The notes below the pieces were generated by a model that worked only from the letters and a program-made list of their open reading frames with translations, searched no databases and was not told where the DNA came from. Source: Anaeromicropila herbilytica (GTDB lineage Bacteria > Bacillota > Clostridia > Lachnospirales > Lachnospiraceae). Taken from it: a stretch of 64,000 nucleotides of DNA. The translations under genes and the position numbers were made by a program. Shown here piece after piece: positions 43,455-52,932 of the stretch. Numbering within the stretch: the first letter of the stretch is position 1; each line of letters begins with the position of its first letter. Location: assembly GCF_016591975.1 (NCBI RefSeq), contig NZ_AP024169.1:458001-522000 (forward strand). The letters are read 5' to 3'.

Positions 43455-44351
43455 TTAAATTTCCCCCTTTTCTTTAGTTAACATTTTTACAAGAAATTGA
43501 ACACCACCAATTACTAATAAGCTGACAAAAAAGATACCAATAGATATTGCACTACCATAGCCCATATTCTGTTGAGCAAAGGAAATCTTGTATCCGTAGA
43601 GAGCCATAACCATGGAATCATTACCAGGACCACCCTTTGTCATAACAAAAATGTGATCGAAGGCTTTCATATTACCTGCAACACACAGTGTTACACAGAC
43701 AAGTAATGTATTCTTGATTAACGGAACGATTACATAAATGGCTCTTTGGAAGGCATTTGCTCCATCTAATTCTGCAACTTCAAATATTTCTTGATCAACC
43801 GATGAAATAGCAGAGATAATGATAACCATATAATAACCGATGAATTGCCATATCAATGGAATTGCAATAAGAAGCATAACAAGTTTTGGTTCATTTAACC
43901 ATACTTTCGTTTGATCACCTTTACCGATTAATTCTAAGAACCAATTAAGGATTCCACGTTTGTAATCGTAGAACATAAGCCATATAAGGCCAATATATAC
44001 AGCAGATATGGTGCTAGGGAAGAAGCCAAAAGTACGATGAATTGCTTTGAATTTTACTAAGCGTGAGTTAATCATCAATACAATTATAAATGCAAGACCT
44101 ATCTGTCCAATGATACAAGCGAATACTAAATAAATATTATGACCAAAGGATGTCCAGAAGACGTCATCCTTTATGAGTGTTGCATAATTATCTAATCCTA
44201 TAAATGTCTTATTTGGGCCGCCCTTCCAATCAAAAAAACTATAAAAACCTGCAGTAATGAGTGGAATAAATACTGCAAAAACGTAGAGTAAGATTGGAAA
44301 TAATAAATATAAAGCAATTACCCATTTTTTAGGTCGAATTGAATTCAACAA
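43455..44351 (-). CDS. Sugar ABC transporter permease (MalF/UgpA type)
   Basis: 298 residues with six transmembrane helices. The EAA loop reads FEVAELDGANAFQRAIYVIV (residues about 188-207). The basic start MLNSIRPKKWVIALYLLFPI and the MTKGGPGNDSMVMALYGYK block are typical of MalF/UgpA proteins. Partner of the downstream permease. A hairpin at 44379 separates it from the binding-protein gene. Confidence 0.93.
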   Translation of the reverse strand: MLNSIRPKKWVIALYLLFPILLYVFAVFIPLITAGFYSFFDWKGGPNKTFIGLDNYATLIKDDVFWTSFGHNIYLVFACIIGQIGLAFIIVLMINSRLVKFKAIHRTFGFFPSTISAVYIGLIWLMFYDYKRGILNWFLELIGKGDQTKVWLNEPKLVMLLIAIPLIWQFIGYYMVIIISAISSVDQEIFEVAELDGANAFQRAIYVIVPLIKNTLLVCVTLCVAGNMKAFDHIFVMTKGGPGNDSMVMALYGYKISFAQQNMGYGSAISIGIFFVSLLVIGGVQFLVKMLTKEKGEI

Positions 44352-44378
44352 TTGATCGCGCCTCCTATAATATGTAGT

Positions 44379-44415
44379 TAGGCCTTATCTAAGCAACATA
44401 CTCAGATAAGGCCTA
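44379..44415 (-). terminator. Intercistronic hairpin in the sugar operon
   Basis: TAGGCCTTATCT pairs perfectly with AGATAAGGCCTA across a 13-nt loop. On the minus strand no T-run follows, so it is more likely an mRNA stabiliser or partial attenuator that keeps the binding protein in excess over the permeases. Confidence 0.65.
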
Positions 44416-44433
44416 GTATTTTTGGTAATTATT

Positions 44434-45849
44434 TTAGTAGTTTTTCTCGTATGCTGCTTGAGCATTCTTTGCTACGTCTTCTGGTGAGATATCTCCATTT
44501 AACATAGATTGAAGATCTGTATTTAATACATCCCAAACGGCACTTGAAATAAGTGAATCATAGATTTCACAAGGTTTGTGATCTACATAAGAATAGTTAT
44601 AGAAATCTTGTGTAAATTGATCAAATTTACTTAAATCTAAGTTATCAACTTTTGTTACACTACTTAATGCATATTTATCAGTTACATAATTAGCGAATTC
44701 TGGACCAGTTAGCGTATAAGCTAAATCAATTGCAGCAGCTAATTTTTCAGGATCGTCTTTTAACTTAGCGTTGATTGCGATACCGTATCCAAGACCAATG
44801 TTATGGGAATCAGTATCTCCAGTAGCACCTGCTGGTTGAGGAAGAACTGCAAATTTTGTATTATTGTAAAGTGGTTTATCTTTTAATGTAGCTTGAATAT
44901 AAGATACATCCCAGTTACCACCGATGAATGCTGCAGCATCTCCTGATATGTAATATTCTCTTGCATCTTCGTTAGTGATAGCATTAAAGTCTTTATTGAA
45001 TACATCACTCTTAAAGATATCTTGAGTGAACTTAAGAGCATCTACAAAAGTTTGATCTGTGAAAGCAGCACCTTTCTTTTCAACTAGAGATTTGAACCAT
45101 TCTGGACCTGTAAATCTATCTCCAAGTGTTGATAAGAAGCAGGAGTTTGCTTGCCATTTACCACCATTACCAAATGCGATTGTATCAATACCTTTCTTTT
45201 TGAAATACTTAGAAGCTTCTTTTACTTTATCCCAAGTGTCAGGGAAAGTATCAAAACCAGCTTCTTTCCATAATGCTGCGTCATATACAACTACAGTACA
45301 AGTACCACCAGTTAATGCTGGTATTGCATATTCTTTTCCATCTACTGTGAATGGATAGAATTTTGATTTGTCATATTTGTCTGCATATGGTGATTTTGCA
45401 ATGTAATCAGTCATATCAAGAACAAGACCTTGTTTTACCCATTCTCTTGTATTCATACCTTGTAGTAAGAATACGTCTGGTAAATCACCAGCAGCAGCAA
45501 GTGTTGCAATCTGTGTTTTGTAATCAGCATTTGCTAAAACTGTTTGTTTTAAAGAAATGTCTGGGTTTTTCTTTTCCCAACTAGCAATCGTTGTACGGAA
45601 TCCATCTGAACCACCATTTCCTTGTGATTCTTCTGAAGTAGAGAAATGCATGATTCCAAGATCACCCTTATATGCAAGAGTACTTGCTGAGGTGTCTGTC
45701 TTCGTTGCTGAGTCATCGGTTGCTTCTGTTGTTGCATCTGGAGCTTTGGTTTCTGCTTTCTTGGTTGAAGTTTCTTTCGATTTTCCACAAGCACAAAGTG
45801 AGAAAATCATTACTACTACCAATAATAGGCTTACTAACTTTTTCTTCAT
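44434..45849 (-). CDS. Sugar ABC transporter substrate-binding lipoprotein
   Basis: 471 residues from MKKKLVSLLLVVVMIFSLCACGK (start at 45849, GGGGGA upstream). The lipobox is LCAC with the cysteine near residue 21. A serine/threonine-rich linker follows, then a periplasmic-binding-protein fold of the MalE/UgpB cluster (DLPDVFLLQGMN, YAIPALTGGTCTVVVYD, AAAFIGGNWDVSYIQ). It delivers sugars to the two permeases encoded downstream. The actual sugar cannot be told. Confidence 0.93.
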   Translation of the reverse strand: MKKKLVSLLLVVVMIFSLCACGKSKETSTKKAETKAPDATTEATDDSATKTDTSASTLAYKGDLGIMHFSTSEESQGNGGSDGFRTTIASWEKKNPDISLKQTVLANADYKTQIATLAAAGDLPDVFLLQGMNTREWVKQGLVLDMTDYIAKSPYADKYDKSKFYPFTVDGKEYAIPALTGGTCTVVVYDAALWKEAGFDTFPDTWDKVKEASKYFKKKGIDTIAFGNGGKWQANSCFLSTLGDRFTGPEWFKSLVEKKGAAFTDQTFVDALKFTQDIFKSDVFNKDFNAITNEDAREYYISGDAAAFIGGNWDVSYIQATLKDKPLYNNTKFAVLPQPAGATGDTDSHNIGLGYGIAINAKLKDDPEKLAAAIDLAYTLTGPEFANYVTDKYALSSVTKVDNLDLSKFDQFTQDFYNYSYVDHKPCEIYDSLISSAVWDVLNTDLQSMLNGDISPEDVAKNAQAAYEKNY

Positions 45850-46400
45850 AAATGTATCCCCCATTTTTATAATATTTATATAAATACTACCAAGAAGGTA
45901 GTACAAATATCGTAAGAACTGTTGTCATAGAACAGTCTCATTACAAAAAAATGTCGAAATTTTTTTCGAAAGTTTCGCAAACGCATTTCGATATAAATAA
46001 TAAAAAACAATAATATTTGTGAAATGTGAATATATGTAATATAATAATATGAATTAATTAGTTATTTTATACTAAAATATCTTGTATTTAACTTAATCGT
46101 TTTCGTAACGAATTAAAAAAATAAAAGCGATATTTAATTAAAAATGTAATTTATTTACAATACAATATTATCATAAATGGAATAAAATTACAATAATAAT
46201 AAACAAAAAATACCTGTATATGTATAATTATTACAATGATATAAGACGAGAAGTTAAAAATTTCTACGAAATACTTATAAATCAAATAGAAATTGTAATA
46301 TTTCTTATATATTAACTATAAGTTGAATTATTGAATAGGTCTCGTTTGATATAAAAGCTTACGAATGATACACTACCGTTATAAAAAAGGAGGGATTACA
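45850..46400. other. AT-rich intergenic stretch
   Basis: Roughly 550 bases, strongly AT-rich, between the divergent sugar operon and an XRE gene. A short inverted cluster, TCGAAATTTTTTTCGA (about 45955-45970), lies near the sugar-operon side and could be an operator. I see no ORF, no RNA and no replication-origin signature. Confidence 0.5.
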
Positions 46401-47357
46401 ATGAAGATGGAGATTGGAAATATAATATATGGATTACGTAAGAGTAAAAAGCTTACACAAGAACAATTGGCAATAGAAATTGGTGTATCAACAGCAGCTG
46501 TATCTAAATGGGAAACAGATAATTCAATACCTGATATAGCAATTCTATGTAGCCTTGCAGATTTTTTTGAGGTTTCGGTAGATGATATGTTAGGTAGAAC
46601 GGATATGATGGAATCTCATGGGAAGATTCGGGCACAATCTTATGATGAAAAAGTAGCAATGCTTGATATTGCGAGATATCTACTGGAGCTAAAAACAGTT
46701 AGTGAGTTCTTGAAAGGCGATGAATTACAACGTGAGATAATAAAGAAACATTATGAGGATCAACATCTAAATTTTGCAGTTGAATTTATGATAAAAGCCT
46801 ATCAAATGAAGTTAGATTCAGATGAAGTGTATGAGATTCTTATGAATTATTCTAAGAATTTAAATAGAAATGAGAACATAAAGTTTCGTATGATTGCTAA
46901 AGGAATATATTGTATTATGGAAAAAAAGTCAGCCTATTATACAGAAGAAGTATTGTGTTCCTACTTAGGATATGATATGAGAAAAATGTTTTATGAATGT
47001 TGTAAAGATGAAAGATATGAGACCTTGATAACGAAGCAAGAGATACGGTATAAATATATGAAGCAAACATGTTATTCAAAGAATACCGATCTATTAGAAT
47101 TCTTTGTAAAGATTGAGAATCGAATGATTCAATTAATCTTAAGAAATTTAGATCAAGATACTCTTGTAAATGCTCTTAAAGGTGTATCAGGAGATGTCCT
47201 TCTTAGGTTTATGGACAACCTATCTGAGAAGATGATATTTTATATTGCAAAGGACCTTGAATTATGGAATGGAACGGAAGCTGATATTTTAGAAGCCGAG
47301 CGTAATGTATTGCAGATATACCAGAGAATTAATTCCAGCCTGGCAGAAGAAAAATGA
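46401..47357 (+). CDS. XRE-family regulator with helical C-terminus
   Basis: 318 residues; ATG at 46401 about 7 nt after AAGGAGGG. Residues 1-68 are a Cro/C1 helix-turn-helix (TQEQLAIEIGVSTAAVSKWE, then DFFEVSVDDMLGR). The rest (about 85-318) is helical with DMRKMFYECCKDERYETL and similar pairs, no membrane segment. It is divergent from the sugar importer, so it may regulate it. Binding sites are not identified. Confidence 0.82.
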   Translation: MKMEIGNIIYGLRKSKKLTQEQLAIEIGVSTAAVSKWETDNSIPDIAILCSLADFFEVSVDDMLGRTDMMESHGKIRAQSYDEKVAMLDIARYLLELKTVSEFLKGDELQREIIKKHYEDQHLNFAVEFMIKAYQMKLDSDEVYEILMNYSKNLNRNENIKFRMIAKGIYCIMEKKSAYYTEEVLCSYLGYDMRKMFYECCKDERYETLITKQEIRYKYMKQTCYSKNTDLLEFFVKIENRMIQLILRNLDQDTLVNALKGVSGDVLLRFMDNLSEKMIFYIAKDLELWNGTEADILEAERNVLQIYQRINSSLAEEK

Positions 47358-47418
47358 GTTATTAGAAGATATTTTAATAATGGTTAGGATGTTAAAAGTC
47401 TTATTTGGGCTTTTGGTC

Positions 47419-47447
47419 TTGACAATATTTTCATTTAGGATTACAGT
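47419..47447 (+). promoter_or_regulatory. Promoter of the T-box and trpS
   Basis: TTGACA and TACAGT lie 17 bp apart, just upstream of the T-box leader. Confidence 0.65.
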
Positions 47448-47465
47448 AATAATTAATTGATAATA

Positions 47466-47702
47466 ATATGAAACCGATGATTAAGAGAAGTAAATTTAAG
47501 TGAGAAACTACAGAGAGCTGCGGTGATGAGATGCAGTGTTTTAGCTTATATTGAATGGACTTATGAGGGCAATCCGAACTAATAGTAGGCGTTGACGGAC
47601 ATCCTAACCGTTATGATGGAAGCATATGATAGTATGTGATAAATTGCATTGGTGGCATATAAGAATCTAGACTCTTATCTTTTGGGATAGGAGTTTTTTT
47701 GT
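47466..47702 (+). ncRNA. T-box riboswitch, tryptophan-specific
   Basis: Leader between promoter and trpS. It has the stem I parts AGAGAGCTGCGG and AGATGCAG, a specifier region GAATGGAC with the Trp codon TGG, the middle stem GGCGTTGACGG, the T-box bulge GGTGGC (TGGC can pair the GCCA end of tRNA-Trp), and a terminator ACTCTTATC/GATAGGAGT with seven T residues (47671-47700). Uncharged tRNA-Trp should prevent termination. Confidence 0.85.
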
Positions 47703-47747
47703 TATTTAAATGTATAAAAAAACATTGAAAAGGAAGGCGTATGTATT

Positions 47748-48836
47748 ATGAAGAAAATTATATTAACAGGAGACAGGCCAACTGGAAGATTACATGTGGG
47801 TCATTATGTGGGATCTTTAAAAAGAAGAGTAGAATTACAGAATTCAGGTTTATACGATAAGATATTTATAATGATTGCAGATGCACAAGCACTTACGGAT
47901 AATGCAGATAATCCTGAGAAAGTACGCCAGAATATTGTTGAAGTTGCCCTCGATTACTTGGCTTGTGGAATTGACCCAAGTAAGTCCACTATCTTTATTC
48001 AATCACAGATTCCAGAATTATGTGAGTTCACGACATATTTTATGAACTTAGTAACTGTTTCGAGGGTTCAGAGAAACCCTACGGTTAAATCAGAGATCCA
48101 GATGAGAAATTTTGAGACAAGCATTCCAGTTGGATTCTTTACTTATCCAATCAGTCAGGCATCGGATATTACTGCATTTCGTGCGACTACTGTACCAGTT
48201 GGAGAAGATCAACTTCCTATGTTAGAACAAACAAAAGAGATTGTAAATAAATTTAATGCTGTGTACGGAGAGACTTTAGCAGAACCTGAGATCTTATTAC
48301 CGGACAATAAAGCATGTCTACGACTTCCAGGCATTGATGGAAAAGCGAAGATGAGTAAATCCTTAAATAACTGTATCTATTTATCAGATTCTAAAGAAGA
48401 GGTGAATGCAAAGGTCATGTCCATGTTTACCGATCCAAATCATCTTCGTGTGGAAGATCCAGGTGAAGTAGAGAATAATCCAGTATTCATTTATTTAGAT
48501 GCTTTTTGCAAGGAGGAGCATTTTAAGAAATACCTTACAGATTATAAGAATCTACAAGAACTTAAGGAACATTATCAACGAGGAGGATTAGGAGATGTTA
48601 AGGTTAAACGCTTCTTAAATAATGTTCTTCAAGAAGAATTAGAACCAATTCGAAGTCGTAGAAAAGAGTATGAGAAGAATATACCTGAGATCTATAGGAT
48701 GTTACAAACCGGATGCACCCAGGCAAGAAAGGTAGCTAGTGAAACTTTAGCAGATGTAAAACGTGCCATGAAAATTAATTATTTTGAGGATGAAGAATTA
48801 ATATTAGAGCAGACGAAACGTTATGAAAGTAAATAG
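47748..48836 (+). CDS. trpS: Tryptophanyl-tRNA synthetase
   Basis: 362 residues. GDRPTGRLHVGHYVGSLK holds the class I HIGH motif (HVGH, residues about 17-20). DGKAKMSKSLNN carries KMSKS (about 205). The Trp-specific block GEDQLPMLEQTKEIVNKFN is present. It charges tRNA-Trp with tryptophan. The T-box upstream shows control by uncharged tRNA-Trp. It ends just before the repeat at 48867. Confidence 0.95.
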   Translation: MKKIILTGDRPTGRLHVGHYVGSLKRRVELQNSGLYDKIFIMIADAQALTDNADNPEKVRQNIVEVALDYLACGIDPSKSTIFIQSQIPELCEFTTYFMNLVTVSRVQRNPTVKSEIQMRNFETSIPVGFFTYPISQASDITAFRATTVPVGEDQLPMLEQTKEIVNKFNAVYGETLAEPEILLPDNKACLRLPGIDGKAKMSKSLNNCIYLSDSKEEVNAKVMSMFTDPNHLRVEDPGEVENNPVFIYLDAFCKEEHFKKYLTDYKNLQELKEHYQRGGLGDVKVKRFLNNVLQEELEPIRSRRKEYEKNIPEIYRMLQTGCTQARKVASETLADVKRAMKINYFEDEELILEQTKRYESK

Positions 48837-48866
48837 TAGTAAAAACATAAAAGAGGATGGCCCTAT

Positions 48867-48952
48867 TATATATGTTACGGTTCGAGGGTCAAAAGCGTTT
48901 TATAATATACACTCAGTAAAATAAGGCTATTGACCCTCGACCATGATATATA
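48867..48952 (-). repeat. 3'-end stem-loop repeat, copy 2
   Basis: TTCGAGGGTCAA pairs with TTGACCCTCGA; the outer TATATAT/ATATATA also pairs. The loop holds ATATACACTCAGTAAA and AATAAGGC. It ends 6 nt from the stop codon of the signal peptidase gene on the minus strand. Confidence 0.8.
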
Positions 48953-48958
48953 GAAAAT

Positions 48959-49561
48959 CTATTGAATTCTACCAACTTTATCCCAAGGGTAAACACGAAA
49001 GATTGCTTTTCCTTCTACTTGATTAAGATCTATTACACCAAAGGATCTACTGTCCATACTAACAGAACGGTGGTCCCCCATAACAAATAGTTTGTTTTTG
49101 CCTACAGTAAGGGGAAGATGGATTTCATGTTCTATTGTTTCGCCCTTCGTATAAGGTTCATCGAGTTTTACGTCATTTACATACACGTATCCATTCTTTA
49201 TATCTACCTTATCTCCAGCAACACCGATTACACGCTTTACGTAATAAGTATCTTTTTGCTTGTAATGACTAAATGTAGACATCATCTGGTCTAAAGTAGC
49301 TAGAGATTCATCAAGAATAGAGCCTTTTTCTTTATCTGGAAGGAAAATAATAATGTCTTCTCTTTGAGGATTGGAGAAACGATAACTTAACTTATCAACA
49401 AGTAATTGCTGTTTATTCAGCAAGGTATTTTCCATTGAAGTTTGTTCTACCTGTACTTTGGCTAAAACAGTAGTGTTAAAGAGCATTACAAAAAAGATTG
49501 TACCAATAAATAATAGAAATAAATTGATGATTTCTTTAAATGTATTTTTTTTATTTCGCAT
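48959..49561 (-). CDS. lepB: Signal peptidase I
   Basis: 200 residues. One N-terminal transmembrane helix (INLFLLFIGTIFFVMLF). QTSMENTLLNKQ carries the catalytic serine (SMENTL; most relatives have SMxPTL), YYVKRVIGVAGDKV the catalytic lysine, and VMGDHRSVSMDSRSFG the conserved end box. It cleaves signal peptides on the outer face of the membrane. The proline of the SMxPTL box is replaced by asparagine, a noteworthy deviation. A repeat element lies right after the stop. Confidence 0.9.
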   Translation of the reverse strand: MRNKKNTFKEIINLFLLFIGTIFFVMLFNTTVLAKVQVEQTSMENTLLNKQQLLVDKLSYRFSNPQREDIIIFLPDKEKGSILDESLATLDQMMSTFSHYKQKDTYYVKRVIGVAGDKVDIKNGYVYVNDVKLDEPYTKGETIEHEIHLPLTVGKNKLFVMGDHRSVSMDSRSFGVIDLNQVEGKAIFRVYPWDKVGRIQ

Positions 49562-49802
49562 AGAAAGCCTCCTTAGATTTTTATATCATATTTATTTTGA
49601 ATAGCTACTAATATTATACAATATATGGAGCTGCAATACTACAGATTATACAATAAAAATAAGAGATACTAAATGAAAACATATTACAAAGAGTAATTGG
49701 TTTATCATATAGAATCTCTATAAATAATAAATAAATCTACAAAGTGATATACATTATATAATTTGAATTAAGGCTGTGAGTACTCGCACAAAAATTCATT
49801 TA

Positions 49803-50198
49803 TTAGGCAATTACCTCAGTCTCTGGCTCATTAGTAAATGAATAGAAGGTTGAAGTACCTTTCGTAAAGTAAAGAACTTCAAAGATATCATCATCTGCTT
49901 TATACATATTCTTTAAAGAAGGATTAGCATCGATCATAGCTTGCTTTGCTTCTACTCTTTCATCTGCTTTTACTTCTCCAGTAAGACGAATCCATGAACC
50001 ACCTGTCATTGCTGATATCTCAACTTTAGTATTTTCTTGCATTTGTTTAAAGCAATCTTTCGTATTGTTTGTACAGATATAGAATTTACCGTCATATTCT
50101 GCAACTGCTCCAAATGGGCGTACTCTTGGTTGATCTTTCTCTACGGTTGCTAAATAAAATGTGTTTGCTTTTCTTAAAAATTCAATAGTTTTTTGCAT
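49803..50198 (-). CDS. Pyridoxamine 5'-phosphate oxidase-like flavoprotein
   Basis: 131 residues from MQKTIEFLRKANTFYLATVE (start at 50198 with GGAGG 6 nt upstream). The sequence ATVEKDQPRVRPFGAVAEYD and KFYICTNNTKDCFKQM follows the split-barrel PNPOx-like group, with EISAMTGGSWIRLTGEVKAD. It probably binds FMN or F420 and reduces a small molecule; most such stand-alone proteins are not true PdxH. The HxlR gene is divergent from it and is the likely regulator. Confidence 0.85.
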   Translation of the reverse strand: MQKTIEFLRKANTFYLATVEKDQPRVRPFGAVAEYDGKFYICTNNTKDCFKQMQENTKVEISAMTGGSWIRLTGEVKADERVEAKQAMIDANPSLKNMYKADDDIFEVLYFTKGTSTFYSFTNEPETEVIA

Positions 50199-50322
50199 GA
50201 TTGACCTCCATAAAATTGTAGTGTACAATTATTTTATAATATTACACAGATAATACAAGTACGATATTTTTGTATGGTAAGTATCAAAGTATATACTATA
50301 GTGATAAATGGAGGGTTTAGAA

Positions 50323-50673
50323 ATGAAAGAAAATAAAATAGATAAGAAAGAATTATTCGGAGTATGCCCATTTGTAACTGCACAAAAGATATTTTCAGGA
50401 AAATGGAGTATCTTAATTATGCACTGCTTAAGTAATCAGGTATATCGTTTTGGAGAATTACAAAAGCAAATTCCAGATTTAACGCAAGCTACATTAACAA
50501 AACAATTAAAATATTTAGAAGAATACAATATGATCCACCGTGAAGTCTATAACGTAATCCCCCCAAAAGTAGAGTATTCTTTGACAGATTTAGGCAAAGA
50601 GTTTCTCCCTGTACTAGATGCATTTGAAATGTTTGGTGATAAGTATATTGAATATATGGAGAAGAATTCTTAG
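50323..50673 (+). CDS. HxlR-family regulator
   Basis: 116 residues from MKENKIDKKELFGVCPFVTA (start at 50323 behind GGAGGG). CPFVTAQKIFSGKWSILIMH is the HxlR signature, with the conserved cysteine near residue 15. The winged helix is LTQATLTKQLKYLEEYNMI, then YSLTDLGKEF. HxlR proteins respond to redox or electrophiles. Divergence from the PNPOx-like gene, with a 124-bp shared control region, suggests that this is its target. Confidence 0.88.
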   Translation: MKENKIDKKELFGVCPFVTAQKIFSGKWSILIMHCLSNQVYRFGELQKQIPDLTQATLTKQLKYLEEYNMIHREVYNVIPPKVEYSLTDLGKEFLPVLDAFEMFGDKYIEYMEKNS

Positions 50674-50739
50674 GATTATAATAAATACTATAAATAATAA
50701 TATTCCAGTTAACTCAAAGTATCATCCAAGAAGTCGCAT

Positions 50740-51017
50740 AAAAAGTCCCTTAACAGAAAACTTGCCTGAATATCACGGTAGGCCTCTGCGGGTTCGGATT
50801 TTGTCTTAAAGAGTATTAGAGATTCTTAATAAAAATGGAATCATTCAATAATTAGAAGGAGCGCTGTCTGAGCGTACCCCAGCGAGTTCGCTCCTTCTAA
50901 TTATGTTTGAATGATTCCATTTTCATTTAGAATCTCTTATACTTCTTTAACCTAAATCCGAACCCGCAGAGGGCTACCGTGATATTCATCCACAACCACC
51001 CTAAGGGACTTTTTTTA
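50740..51017. repeat. Long palindrome 1 between convergent genes
   Basis: About 275 bp folding into one imperfect stem. Outer AAAAAGTCCCTTA pairs with TAAGGGACTTTTT. After an unpaired bulge come long matching arms (TATCACGGTAG, CTGCGGGTTCGGATTT, AGAGATTCT, AATGGAATCATTCAA, AATTAGAAGGAGCG) up to the apex at about 50867. It ends in T-runs both ways and so can terminate both genes, but the arms far exceed a terminator. The element relates to the one at 63137. Confidence 0.85.
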
Positions 51018-51037
51018 TTTACTTGCTTCCTTTCTAT

Positions 51038-52216
51038 CTATTCACTTCGCAAAGCATCAATAGGATTCATCTTTGCAGCTTTACGTGCTGGAAGATATCC
51101 GAATAGGATACCAATTCCTGCGGAAATACCAAAGGAGAGCATTACCGTATTGAAAGATGGAAATGCATTAATCTTAATTAACTCTCCAGCTTTCATCGCG
51201 CATAATGTTCCAAGTAATATACCAAGTATACCACCAATGGTACTTGTAGCAGCAGCTTCTAATACAAACTGCCGCATAATATCTTTATGTTTCGCACCAA
51301 GAGATTTACGAATACCAATCTCTCTGGTTCTCTCAGATACCGATACTAACATAATATTCATAATTCCAATACCTGCAACAAGAAGTGAGATACCTGCAAT
51401 ACCAGCGATAACAGAGGTTAGGATACCCATCTGAGATTGAATTTCGGTTAAGATATCAATCATGTTGGATACATTATATAATTTGGAATCATGGAAAGTT
51501 TTAAATAAAAATCTTTGAATCTCTTTGGTTTCAGTAGATACAACGTCAGTACTCTTAGCAAAGAAGGTGTAATTAGTAACATTAGCAGTTCCAGCTAATC
51601 TCATTGCAGTTGTATAAGGAACATAGAAACAATTATCTTCGGACCATTCGGAGGAATCGGAGGATTGTGCTAAGATTCCGCAGATGGTAAATTCTTCTCC
51701 GTTAAAACGAACGGTATCTCCAACTTTTGCAGCTCCTTTAAACAGAGTATTATTAATATAGCTACCAATAATACAGACTTTATTGCGAATGGAGATATCG
51801 GAATAAGTAATGGTATGACCAGATTGCATTACTTTATTCATAATTTGAATATAATTTTCATCAATGCCTGTAAGTGTACCATTTTCTATTTTTGACGTCT
51901 TTTTCGTAAGATTTCCACTTGCTGTTACATTAGGGGATACTCCTTTTAAAGTAGAGGAGTGTTCTTTCACATATTGATACATGTCATCTTCTTTTAACAT
52001 AACATTACCATTACGTCCTTTTAAGCTTATGGTAATATTATTAATGCCCATATTTGTGTAAGAATCAATTGTACTATTTGCAAAACCTTGCATAAGACTA
52101 ATTAGGATAATAACCGAGGCAACTCCGATTATCATTCCAAGCATCGTTAAGAAGGTTCTCATTCGATTCCCAGTAATATTAGCCCATACGATTTTCAGTG
52201 TTTGCCATAACTTCAT
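51038..52216 (-). CDS. MacB-like ABC permease
   Basis: 392 residues from MKLWQTLKIVWANITGNRMR (start at 52216, GGAG upstream; it overlaps the ATPase gene's 3' end by 38 nt). One N-terminal helix (TMLGMIIGVASVIILISL), a MacB periplasmic core domain outside the membrane (about 60-270), and three C-terminal helices with REIGIRKSLGAKHKDIMRQF, a classic FtsX/MacB block. With the ATPase and the MacA-like adaptor it forms an export complex in the membrane. Last gene of the operon. Confidence 0.92.
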   Translation of the reverse strand: MKLWQTLKIVWANITGNRMRTFLTMLGMIIGVASVIILISLMQGFANSTIDSYTNMGINNITISLKGRNGNVMLKEDDMYQYVKEHSSTLKGVSPNVTASGNLTKKTSKIENGTLTGIDENYIQIMNKVMQSGHTITYSDISIRNKVCIIGSYINNTLFKGAAKVGDTVRFNGEEFTICGILAQSSDSSEWSEDNCFYVPYTTAMRLAGTANVTNYTFFAKSTDVVSTETKEIQRFLFKTFHDSKLYNVSNMIDILTEIQSQMGILTSVIAGIAGISLLVAGIGIMNIMLVSVSERTREIGIRKSLGAKHKDIMRQFVLEAAATSTIGGILGILLGTLCAMKAGELIKINAFPSFNTVMLSFGISAGIGILFGYLPARKAAKMNPIDALRSE

Positions 52217-52916
52217 TCTTATACTCCTTTGCTTCTCCGTCGAATACAACGACTCCGTCGGATATTTTAATAATACGTTCTGCTTCTACTGCGATGGAGT
52301 TGTCATGGGTTATCAGAACAATAGTATTTCCTTCTTGGTGTAACTTTTTTAGCAGGTCAAGTACCTCACGACTGGTCTTAGAATCCAAAGCACCAGTTGG
52401 TTCATCCGCTAAGATTAAGGATGGTTTACCAACCAAAGCTCTAGCAATGGAAGCTCTTTGCTGTTGTCCTCCTGATAATTGGGTTGGAAGGTTTTTGTAT
52501 TTGTCTGCCAAACCTACTTTTTCAAGTGCTTCCATACACCTTGTCTTACGCTCTTTCTCTCCAACCCTTGCATACATAAGCGGTAGAGCAACATTATCTA
52601 ATACAGTTTGCTTGGGAAGTAAATTATATTGTTGAAAGATAAATCCAATCATTCTGTTTCGAATCTCTGCGAGGGCATCGCCCTTTAACTTACTTACATC
52701 GTTGCCATCTAGAAAATATTGACCACTGGTTGGAATATCTAAGGCTCCGATGATATTCATAATAGTTGACTTTCCACTTCCTGATTTGCCGACAATAGCA
52801 ACCATTTCTCCATGATTTATTTTTAGATTAATTCCGTTATTAGCAGCGACTTCGGTATCACCAATATGGTAGATTTTGCAGATGTCAACTAATTCGATTA
52901 GTGTTTCCTTATCCAT
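52179..52916 (-). CDS. MacB-type ABC ATPase
   Basis: 245 residues. Walker A GKSGSGKSTIMN (residues about 39-50), the Q-loop FIFQQYNLLPKQT, the signature LSGGQQQRASIARAL, Walker B LILADEPTGALDS and switch histidine ITHD. The family powers LolCDE/MacB type export. It lies 17 nt after the adaptor gene and overlaps the permease gene, so translation is coupled. Confidence 0.93.
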   Translation of the reverse strand: MDKETLIELVDICKIYHIGDTEVAANNGINLKINHGEMVAIVGKSGSGKSTIMNIIGALDIPTSGQYFLDGNDVSKLKGDALAEIRNRMIGFIFQQYNLLPKQTVLDNVALPLMYARVGEKERKTRCMEALEKVGLADKYKNLPTQLSGGQQQRASIARALVGKPSLILADEPTGALDSKTSREVLDLLKKLHQEGNTIVLITHDNSIAVEAERIIKISDGVVVFDGEAKEYKNEVMANTENRMG

Positions 52917-52932
52917 TTATTTCGGCTCCTTC

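Noticed and set aside
45850..46400. A replication or transfer origin in the AT-rich gap
   Set aside because: There are no iterated boxes, DnaA-like sites or replication genes nearby; the stretch is simply a divergent control region.
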